64,000 bases of DNA, taken from the NCBI GenBank assembly GCA_963755495.1, contig CAVWJS010000006.1:1-64000 (forward strand), in the 5' to 3' direction. A program made the translations under genes and the position numbers. Below the pieces are notes generated by a model. The model was given only the letters and a program-made list of their open reading frames with translations. It did no database searches and was not told the origin of the DNA. This DNA is from Bog-473 sp963755495 (GTDB lineage Bacteria; Actinomycetota; Acidimicrobiia; Acidimicrobiales; RAAP-2). This document shows positions 57,317-64,000 of this stretch, one piece after another (the stretch's first letter is position 1; each line of letters begins with the position of its first letter).

Positions 57317-58681
57317 TCAGAAACCCAGGTCCACAGGCGGGAGATTGAAGGGTCCGTTGACCTTCTGCACGGCAGGCAACAGTTGGTCCTGGCCCAAGCC
57401 GACCAGATATCCGTCTATGAGGCGCTGGTAGTTGCCGATCAGACCCTCGACCTCGGCGCCCAGCCGCATGTACTCAAAGCCTCCGGCGTGGAGGCCCTTC
57501 TGCTGCCTCGGCAGATTGGAGAAATCCTGCCCGGGAATCGGCGGCCAGCGCGGATCGTCAGGGGCCATTGGCTCCGGCCGCTCGGGGCGCGGCCGATCAT
57601 CACCTTCGGGATAGCGGGTCAACGACCAGATCTCGAACAACGTCTCCTCTGGACCAAGCGGTCGCGCTCGATACGACGAGGCGCTGCTGAACATCGGCAG
57701 GAGGAAATAGTGCGGGAAGCAGAACTCCACCGGCGACACCACTCCCGCAGCATCCAGCGCGTTGAGATCGGGAATTTTCATTCCCGCATTCCGGTTCCAC
57801 TCGACGATGGCGTCATTTAGTTTCATCCGCCAGATCTGACCGGCCAAGGCTGGATCGGCGGGTAGCTCCAAGTCCCGAAGACCCTCCGCGATCCTGACGT
57901 CCTTCTCGTGAACCATGCCAGCCATACCCACGCCCAACGTACGCATACTGTGGATATTGGCGTCGATGAACACCTGGGAGTCGGTCCGACTGCCTGAGCC
58001 CTCGGCCATCCAGCGCGGGAGCGTCATCAGCTGGGGATGGGTCTGCATAGTGTGCCATCCCTCCATGAACGCCTCCATCGCCAGCTTCCAGTTAACCGGC
58101 AGCCGAGCGGATGCCCACCACTCAACGCGCAGTGACTCCGCACCCCACGCGTCGCAGGTACTCGCGAACGGTTCCGTACTCTCCCGTAATGAGGGGGCAT
58201 TGTCGTCATGGTTGATGAAGGCGCACCCACCCATTGTCTCGACGCGGCACTCGGCCAAGGCGATGTCGCACACGTCGAGGTTGTCGTCGGCGAAAGCCTC
58301 GCGCTGAAGGACGAACGTGTTCTGACCGTCGATCCCCCAGCACCAGCCGTGGAACGGACAGATGAAGCCACTTGGCAGGTTCCCTCGGTCCTCCACCAGC
58401 TTTACTCCCCGGTGACGGCAGGCATTGTGGTACGCCTTGACTTCACTTGCGCTCGTCCTTACCACCACGACCGACTTGCCCAGGTTCTCGTACTCGACGA
58501 AGTCTCCCGGCTGGGGGATCTCATCCAGCCGACACGCCATCTGCCAGACATGCGGCCAGAGCAGCTCGCATTCCATCTGGTAGAACTCGGGATCGTAATA
58601 TCGGGCAACCGGTACCCGATCTGGCCTTGTCATGGCATGGATGACGGGCAATGCGGCCCGCCCTGTCTGCTCTTTCAGCAT
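57317..58681 (-). CDS. Rieske non-haem iron oxygenase, alpha subunit
   Basis: Aromatic/alicyclic ring-hydroxylating oxygenase of 454 residues, complete. Rieske centre: C88-x-H90 and C108-P-F-H111 (ACRHRGVKLVEDRG, CPFHGWCW). Mononuclear iron: NWKLAMEAFMEGWHTMQTHPQL with H210 and H215. The start at 58681 has GGGAGGG 8 bases upstream. A reductase and ferredoxin are not in view, so electrons must come from elsewhere. With the CoA-transferase, two amidohydrolases and KstD-like gene it points to degradation of a cyclic carboxylic acid or sterol/terpene-type compound (inference). Confidence 0.88.
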   Translation of the reverse strand: MLKEQTGRAALPVIHAMTRPDRVPVARYYDPEFYQMECELLWPHVWQMACRLDEIPQPGDFVEYENLGKSVVVVRTSASEVKAYHNACRHRGVKLVEDRGNLPSGFICPFHGWCWGIDGQNTFVLQREAFADDNLDVCDIALAECRVETMGGCAFINHDDNAPSLRESTEPFASTCDAWGAESLRVEWWASARLPVNWKLAMEAFMEGWHTMQTHPQLMTLPRWMAEGSGSRTDSQVFIDANIHSMRTLGVGMAGMVHEKDVRIAEGLRDLELPADPALAGQIWRMKLNDAIVEWNRNAGMKIPDLNALDAAGVVSPVEFCFPHYFLLPMFSSASSYRARPLGPEETLFEIWSLTRYPEGDDRPRPERPEPMAPDDPRWPPIPGQDFSNLPRQQKGLHAGGFEYMRLGAEVEGLIGNYQRLIDGYLVGLGQDQLLPAVQKVNGPFNLPPVDLGF

Positions 58682-58782
58682 GTGACGCCCTCCCATATCC
58701 CAGCTATCAGAACTCCGAACCGATGGTAACCCCACAAGGAACGACTGCGCCGATGCTGTGCATCACTTCCGCCGACACCCTG

Positions 58783-59922
58783 TCAATCAGCGGCTGTTGA
58801 TAGTGCCGGCTCAGCGAGCCCGAAGAATGACAGAGCGTTATCGGCCAACATGCGTTTCGCCTCGATGTCGGAGACGCCCGCTCTGGCGAACTGCTCTTCG
58901 ATGGTCTTGACGGACCCCGGGAACGTGCCATGCGAAGCCGGAAACTCGCGCGACCACATGACGTTGTCAAGATTGAGCGTGTCCCTAATCTGCAACCCAA
59001 CGGGGTCAACGCTGAAATTGTGCATCAGGTTCTTCTTGACGTAGTAGCTCGGCGGGTGCGGCAAATCAGAGTTCGCCCAGTATCGATGGCGGAAATAGTG
59101 ATCGTCGGCTTGCTCTCCCCAGTACTCGACCCAGGCGATACTGCCGTGGACGTAATAGATCCGCAGGTCAGGAATGCGATCGAAGACCCCGGTCGTGATT
59201 ATTTCTGACGCCGAGTACGGTGCACCGCCCTTTGTGGTCAAAAAGGAGATGGTGAAGAAGTGATCGGGTGAACGGGTTGGGTCTTCCATGGCACCGCCGC
59301 CGAATTCCGTGTGCGCGACCATTGCAACACCGGAACTGACGGCTTCAGTCCAGAACACGTCGTCCTCAGGGGCGGGCGCTCCGCTGCCGTTCGGAAACTG
59401 TTGGAGTTGGAGGCCCTGCACGCCGGGAAGAGTTGCGACGCGCCGAAGCTCGTCGATGGAGTCCCCGAGGGTGGCCGCGGGAAGCAGCCCGACTCCGATG
59501 AGACGGAGAGGATCGACGGCTGTGTACTCCTGCGACAGCCAGTCGTTGTAGCCCCTCGCCAGGGCGATGGAAGCTTCGGCAGGCAGCGAGGGCAGCTGCC
59601 GGCTGCCGTAGAAGGGGGGGAGTAGGACCTCCGCGTCAACGCTGTCCTCGTCGAGTTCCCGCAGTCGTTGGGGGCCGTCTCCCGTGCCCGGGAGTCCGAC
59701 TCCGTACTCGACGGTGTCGGCGATCTTCCCCGACGGAGAGATAAAGAGGTTCCTCGGCATCGGGACGATCTGCTCTGAAACTGGCATGATCCACGCCGCG
59801 CTCCCACCTGCTGAGGTCACCCGGGGAACGAACCGGCGGAACTCTGGATCGACGTACGGCTCCCAGATCTCGGGTGAAACCTCAACGTACGAGGCCGCGG
59901 ATACCAATCGATCAAAAGCCAT
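58783..59922 (-). CDS. Amidohydrolase-2 family protein lacking metal ligands
   Basis: A 379-residue TIM-barrel protein closely related along its length to the next gene (shared GYNDWLSQEYTA, EMDEDGVDADVL-type text). The position of the family's DxH metal motif reads AASYVE (A10, Y12) instead of ADSHLE, and the catalytic Asp of MWSTDFPH is Glu326 in MWSREFPA. It keeps VAHTEF. So it is probably inactive as a metal hydrolase or has changed chemistry. Start at 59922 follows GGAGGAAG. It lies 10 bp behind the intact paralogue, likely in one operon. Confidence 0.8.
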   Translation of the reverse strand: MAFDRLVSAASYVEVSPEIWEPYVDPEFRRFVPRVTSAGGSAAWIMPVSEQIVPMPRNLFISPSGKIADTVEYGVGLPGTGDGPQRLRELDEDSVDAEVLLPPFYGSRQLPSLPAEASIALARGYNDWLSQEYTAVDPLRLIGVGLLPAATLGDSIDELRRVATLPGVQGLQLQQFPNGSGAPAPEDDVFWTEAVSSGVAMVAHTEFGGGAMEDPTRSPDHFFTISFLTTKGGAPYSASEIITTGVFDRIPDLRIYYVHGSIAWVEYWGEQADDHYFRHRYWANSDLPHPPSYYVKKNLMHNFSVDPVGLQIRDTLNLDNVMWSREFPASHGTFPGSVKTIEEQFARAGVSDIEAKRMLADNALSFFGLAEPALSTAAD

Positions 59923-59932
59923 CTTCCTCCGT

Positions 59933-61033
59933 TCAGGCCATCGCGGGCAGCTTGAAGAACTCGACGGCATTGTCACGAATGATCTTTCGCCGGTCGATCT
60001 CGGGGATGTCGCCCATCTGTTCGTCGATACTTTGCCGCGACTGCGGCCAGTCCGTATTCATGTGTGGGAAGTCGGTCGACCACATGAAGTTATCGATGCC
60101 GATTTGATCGCGTAGCCGGATGGCCAACGGATCGACAATGAAGCTCCACCGGAAATGGCGCTTCATGTATTCGCTGGGAGCGTGCTCCAGATCGGCGTCG
60201 ACCCAGAGGCCAAAGTCCTGGTACCACGAATCGGCAAACTGATAGGCGTAGGCCAACCAACCGCAGAATGTCTCGGCGCAGAAGATCCTGAGGCCGGGAA
60301 GCCGGTCGAATACCCCGGAGAGCATGTACTTGATGCAGCCCGCGGCGGCACCCGTCTTCGACAAATTGACATCAACGCCTTTGGGTGGCCACTCCACGCG
60401 CGGGGCCGGGAACCCGGCATGCGAGCACAACGGTATCCCCAGCTCCACCGCGGCCTCGAAAAACCGATCATCGCCGGGCTCGCAGTCGGGGAAGTTGACC
60501 ACACCGTAGATACCGGGACGGCCCGCCATCCGGCGCATTTCCGCGATGGCCTCCTCGATTCCACCCTTCGGCAGCAAGGCCAGTCCGAGCAGGCGCTCAG
60601 GGCCGGCCGCTGTGTATTCCTGCGACAACCAATCGTTGTAGCCACGGCATATGGCGACATCAACTTCGACTGGAAGGTCAAGGCCACGAGTGCCGAAGAT
60701 GGCGGGGAAGAGCACGTCGGCGTCCACCCCGTCCTCGTCCATCTCGCGGACCCTGCGATAGCCGTCTCCTGTTCCGGCGACGTCGGGCCCATAGCTGATC
60801 CCGATGGGTTTTGAGTACTTGTAGCGGTTTTCGACACCGGGGCGCGTGATGGCGAACTGCAGGCCGAGCGGGATGATGCCTCCGCCAGGCATCTCCCACG
60901 CGTCCCCGGTTCCGTCCGGGAGACGGATCACCTTTGGCACGTACTGGCGGAACTCCACCTCGACAAATGACCGCCACTGGTCCGGCGGTACTTCCAGATG
61001 CGAGTCCGCTGACACAACCTCGTAGGACCTCAA
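59933..61033 (-). CDS. Amidohydrolase-2 family hydrolase/decarboxylase
   Basis: Metal-dependent TIM-barrel enzyme of 366 residues, related to ACMSD and gamma-resorcylate decarboxylase. SADSHLEVPP (D10, H12), CSHAGF (His), CAETFCGWLAY and MWSTDFPHMNTD (D321) supply the metal ligands. It probably decarboxylates or hydrolyses a ring or CoA-linked intermediate. TTG start at 61033 is firm: AGGAGGT lies 7 bases before it. Tandem with the degenerate copy; a heteromer is possible. Confidence 0.85.
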   Translation of the reverse strand: MRSYEVVSADSHLEVPPDQWRSFVEVEFRQYVPKVIRLPDGTGDAWEMPGGGIIPLGLQFAITRPGVENRYKYSKPIGISYGPDVAGTGDGYRRVREMDEDGVDADVLFPAIFGTRGLDLPVEVDVAICRGYNDWLSQEYTAAGPERLLGLALLPKGGIEEAIAEMRRMAGRPGIYGVVNFPDCEPGDDRFFEAAVELGIPLCSHAGFPAPRVEWPPKGVDVNLSKTGAAAGCIKYMLSGVFDRLPGLRIFCAETFCGWLAYAYQFADSWYQDFGLWVDADLEHAPSEYMKRHFRWSFIVDPLAIRLRDQIGIDNFMWSTDFPHMNTDWPQSRQSIDEQMGDIPEIDRRKIIRDNAVEFFKLPAMA

Positions 61034-61063
61034 CGTGGTACCTCCTCGCTCCCTGAAGGGACG

Positions 61064-62293
61064 CTATCCAATGACTTTACGCTCTTTGAGATCGTTGATT
61101 TCTTCCCACGACAGGCCGAGATCCAGAAGGGCGGACTCGGTATGCTCGCCGAGCTCGGGACCTCGCTCCGGCACGTTCGGTTGCCCGTCGAATTGAACCG
61201 GCGACGCCACCATGGGCACGGTGGTGCCGCTACCGAGGTCGACCTGGGCGATGTAGCCGTTGGCCTCAACCTGGGCATCGTCGGGAAGTTCGTAGGAGTG
61301 CTGGACGGGAACCCACTCTCCTTCGAAGTGGCTCAGAATGTCCAGCCAATCGCTATAGTCACGTTCCGCGAAGACACCCTCGAGCCATTCGATGCACGCT
61401 CGCGAGTTCTCGCTGCGCGCGTCCATCGTAGCGAAGAGAGGATCGCTCGACATTTCAGGTTGGCCGAGAGCCACGCACAAATCGGACCAGTAGCGCTCGG
61501 GTGAGAGCATTTGCAAGGAGATGAAGCGTCCATCCCGGGTGCGATAGGAGACCATGAGGGGATTGGGCATTTGGTACCGGTCCATGGTGAAGCTCGCCCT
61601 CTCGTGACGGACCTCGGGTGGCGTGATTACGCTGTTGATCAAGTCCGTTTGGATCTGCCACATTCCACTGGCAAGAAGCGAGGCGTCGACAACCGAGGGT
61701 TCTCCGGTGGCGCCCCTATGAAAGAGTGCGGCACTGATCGCACCGGCAATACTGAGGCCTCCGACCACGTCGCCGAATGCCGCTCTGGGAGTCGCCGGCC
61801 ATTCGTCGTCGGGACGGGTGAAGATCTGTTGCATGCCACTTCGCGCCCAGTATGCACCGGCGTCGTAGCCGCCGCGACCCGCATCAGGACCATGAGGGCC
61901 GAAGGCGGTGCCGCGTACGTATATGACCGAAGGATTGTCAGCGCGTATGTCATCGACGTCGATGTGGAGATTTCGGCGAGCGCCAGCGCGCAGGTTGGTG
62001 ACGAAAACATCGCACGTAGCTATGAGCTTGGAAAGGATACGTCGGCCTTCGGGCTGCTTGATGTCGAGGGCGATCGAGCGCTTGCCGCGATTGGCTGAGT
62101 GGAAACGAGGATCCACACCACCCGCCGTCCTTCCGATTCCAGCGGTGACCAGGCCACGATAGGGGTCTCCGGTCTCGGGGTGCTCGATCTTGGTCACTTC
62201 GGCGCCCCACTCGGCCATGACGGCGCCGGACATGGGTACGAATACGTGTGAGGCGACTTCAACGACGCGGACGCCGAGAAGTGGTCTGGTCAT
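61064..62293 (-). CDS. Class III CoA-transferase (CaiB/BaiF)
   Basis: Formyl-CoA-transferase-family enzyme of 409 residues. LLGVRVVEVASHVFVPMSGAVMAEWGAEVTKIEHPETGDPYRG is the typical N-terminus; catalytic Asp144 lies in GGYDAGAYWARSGM. It would activate a carboxylic acid to its CoA thioester, an early step for the cluster. Intact, ATG at 62293. First gene of a minus-strand run reaching the Rieske oxygenase, with gaps of 30, 10 and 101 bp. Confidence 0.88.
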   Translation of the reverse strand: MTRPLLGVRVVEVASHVFVPMSGAVMAEWGAEVTKIEHPETGDPYRGLVTAGIGRTAGGVDPRFHSANRGKRSIALDIKQPEGRRILSKLIATCDVFVTNLRAGARRNLHIDVDDIRADNPSVIYVRGTAFGPHGPDAGRGGYDAGAYWARSGMQQIFTRPDDEWPATPRAAFGDVVGGLSIAGAISAALFHRGATGEPSVVDASLLASGMWQIQTDLINSVITPPEVRHERASFTMDRYQMPNPLMVSYRTRDGRFISLQMLSPERYWSDLCVALGQPEMSSDPLFATMDARSENSRACIEWLEGVFAERDYSDWLDILSHFEGEWVPVQHSYELPDDAQVEANGYIAQVDLGSGTTVPMVASPVQFDGQPNVPERGPELGEHTESALLDLGLSWEEINDLKERKVIG

Positions 62294-62746
62294 ACGATGG
62301 ACTTCTCGTGGTGCAGGGGGCGGGGGGTTTCTCGATCGAGACCGGGACTCGTCGAAGTTGTGCTCGGGATTGGCGCCGCGTATCCCCTCACCGGCGCCGA
62401 CCCAGGCAACATCGCCGGGATGATCCCAAAGACGTTACGAGTCCCCAACTTTCGGCCAGCAATCACCGCTCCCCCTATTTGCGGATGACACTATTGCCCT
62501 GCACTCCATTGCGCCACCTCGCCTCTCGGGCATGGACCGCTCTGGTCGGCGCGCCGTCTTCGCGTGATTAGTGTCGCCCATTGGGGGGACCAACGATTGG
62601 GGCATCAGCCAGTTCATGCGCCTAAAGGGGAGCGACCGTACGGGCGAAGGTCAGTCTCGGAGCTCCGGGTCCACGGGCGCCAGATCGGAAGAAGATGTAC
62701 AACTACTTCGATCAGTAACGACAAAAGCCAATAGGGAGGGGAAACC
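62294..62746. other. Divergent promoter region
   Basis: About 450 bp between the CoA-transferase and the flavoprotein, which are divergent. No credible gene is seen on either strand. It probably holds the promoters of both catabolic units; I see no clear operator palindrome. The right end has AGGGAGGGG at 62733-62741, the ribosome site of the next gene. Confidence 0.5.
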
Positions 62747-64000
62747 ATGACCACATGGGATCGATCGGTTGACTTGGTGATCGCTGGTAGTGGCGGTGGT
62801 GGCCTGGCCGCGGCAATCGCGACCTTCGATGCCGGCTTTGAGGCCCTCGTGATCGAGAAGATGCCGGTGGTCGGTGGTTCGACCGGTATGTCTGGCGGCA
62901 TGATCTGGTTGCCGAACAACCCTCTGATGCGAGCCGAGGGCGTGGCTGACTCCCACGAGGACGGCCTCGCCTATTTGGAGGCGGTGGTAGGTGACGTTGG
63001 TCCCGCTTCGACGCCCGAGCGTCGGGAGATGTTCCTTCGGGCTGGTTCCGAGATGATCACCTCCTTGCAGCGCAAGGGCGTCAAACTGGTTCGCTGTCCC
63101 GGATGGGCTGATTACTACTCCAACCGCACTGGCGGCAACGAGGCGGGACGGGGCGTCGAGGGCGTTCCCTTTGATGCCAGTGTGCTGGGCGCGTGGCAAA
63201 GCAAAATGCCGACCAGCCTGGCCAAGGGCATGGGTATGGTGATGAGAACCAACGAATTGAGGGCGGTGCAGTATTTCAATCGCACGCCCAGGAACTTCGC
63301 TGAGGCCGCTCGGGTGTTCCTACGGACCAAGCTGGCCCAGTTGCAACGCAAGGACCTGTTGACAAATGGTGCTTCCCTGGTGGCCCAGATGGTCAAGGTC
63401 CTCATGGATCTGCAAGGCGAGCCGCCCATCTGGACCGAGTCGCCGATCGAAGACCTGGTCGTCGAAGACGGAAGGGTCGTCGGTGTGCGGGCTCTGCACG
63501 ACGGAAAGAGCGTGTTGATCGAGGGACGAAAGGGCGTGCTCCTGGCTGCAGGAGGCTTCAGCCACAACGCCGAGATGCGTCGTCAGTACAGCGGAAACCA
63601 GCCCAACGAGGCCAAGTGGTCGGTGGCCAACCCCGGCGACACCGGCGAAGTCCTCCAGTCGGCTATGCGGCTCGGCGCCAAGACGGACCTCCTCGACGAG
63701 GCATGGTGGCTCCCCTCGACGAGCTTCGCACTCGGTGCCGCTTCGGCATCGGTCGGTCAGGCCCGGCAGCGACCGGGGGCGATCTTCGTTGATACGAGCG
63801 GCCAAAGATTCTGCAATGAGTCGAACTCCTATGTCGAAGTGGGCAAGGCCATGTACGCCCAGAAGGCCGTCCCGTGCTGGCTCGTTTTCGACGAAGGCTA
63901 CGTCCAGCGCTATGCGGCAACCGCAAACCCGCTCAAGCGTCGCATTCCTCAGGAGGTCATCGACAGCGGAGCGATCAAACAGGCCGATTCGCTGAGAGAG
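62747..64000 (+). CDS. FAD-dependent oxidoreductase, 3-ketosteroid delta-1-dehydrogenase-like, 3' end missing
   Basis: Flavoprotein of the fumarate reductase/KstD superfamily; 418 codons are visible and the frame is open at the right edge. FAD motif GSGGGG at residues 14-19 (DLVIAGSGGGGLAAAIA), GGSTGMSGGMIWLPNNP, and LLAAGGFSHNAEMRRQY, GAIFVDTSGQRFCNES further on. KstD relatives introduce a double bond into ring A of ketosteroids. ATG 62747 has an AGGGAGGGG site 6 bases upstream. It faces away from the CoA-transferase and fits a cyclic-compound catabolic cluster. Steroid as substrate is only suggested by family. Confidence 0.85.
   Translation, partial: MTTWDRSVDLVIAGSGGGGLAAAIATFDAGFEALVIEKMPVVGGSTGMSGGMIWLPNNPLMRAEGVADSHEDGLAYLEAVVGDVGPASTPERREMFLRAGSEMITSLQRKGVKLVRCPGWADYYSNRTGGNEAGRGVEGVPFDASVLGAWQSKMPTSLAKGMGMVMRTNELRAVQYFNRTPRNFAEAARVFLRTKLAQLQRKDLLTNGASLVAQMVKVLMDLQGEPPIWTESPIEDLVVEDGRVVGVRALHDGKSVLIEGRKGVLLAAGGFSHNAEMRRQYSGNQPNEAKWSVANPGDTGEVLQSAMRLGAKTDLLDEAWWLPSTSFALGAASASVGQARQRPGAIFVDTSGQRFCNESNSYVEVGKAMYAQKAVPCWLVFDEGYVQRYAATANPLKRRIPQEVIDSGAIKQADSLRE

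Overview
The window is high-G+C DNA from an actinomycete-type bacterium (Actinomycetota). The evidence is a one-piece 2-oxoglutarate metabolism enzyme (Kgd type), a fused PafBC regulator, the coenzyme F420 gene cofC/fbiD next to gpsA, a PIG-L deacetylase, a CtaG-type oxidase assembly protein, and many genes whose start codon sits 6-9 nt behind a TANNNT box (leaderless promoters). The gene mix (molybdenum hydroxylase, Rieske oxygenase, amidohydrolase and CoA-transferase catabolic genes) would fit an uncultured Acidimicrobiia, but that finer placement is inference.

Layout. 0-5.2 kb: tldD (cut by the left edge)-tldE, an FmdB-type zinc ribbon, a moaC variant, a biotin-dependent carboxyltransferase. 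5.2-8.6 kb: a small unknown gene, ctaG, fused pafBC. 8.6-12 kb: remnant of a conjugative element (MobF relaxase and VirD4-like coupling protein, convergent). 12-20.7 kb: a Lys/Ala repeat protein with a strong terminator, a PIG-L deacetylase, cofC, gpsA, a GH38 alpha-mannosidase, a MatB-like acyl-CoA synthetase, a GYD protein, rnhB. 20.8-26.8 kb: a peptide/nickel-type ABC transporter (fused OppDF ATPase facing two permeases and a binding protein). 27-34.3 kb: a hydrolase, then kgd, a NYN-S1 RNase-like protein, fabZ-like, xth. 34.3-42.7 kb: a TPP enzyme with a GlcD-type flavoprotein, a UvrD-like helicase, a hydrolase, a MurF-like ligase, ddl. 43-47.3 kb: a three-gene operon of a sigma-like protein, a secreted-stalk membrane protein and a LysM/BTAD membrane protein. 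47.4-50.2 kb: small unknown genes, an IMPase-like phosphatase and a decayed SCO6745-type gene. 50.2-51.1 kb: tRNA-Val(TAC) with a serine recombinase remnant running antisense into it. 51.1-54.9 kb: a Cox-type molybdenum hydroxylase operon. 55-64 kb: a catabolic cluster (NTF2-like proteins, Rieske oxygenase, two paralogous amidohydrolases, class III CoA-transferase, KstD-like flavoprotein cut by the right edge).

Many well-conserved genes are broken by single-base frameshifts, often at short homopolymers, while their protein similarity continues in another frame. This looks like sequencing error rather than decay. Boundaries of those genes were rebuilt by following the conserved protein across frames, so they are approximate inside the gene but usually firm at the ends. 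The regions about 42.9-49.6 kb and 55.8-64 kb read cleanly.

The most unusual items are the sigma/LysM-BTAD operon, the NYN-KA-rich-S1 protein, the amidohydrolase pair in which one copy has lost its metal ligands, and the large set of leaderless promoters.
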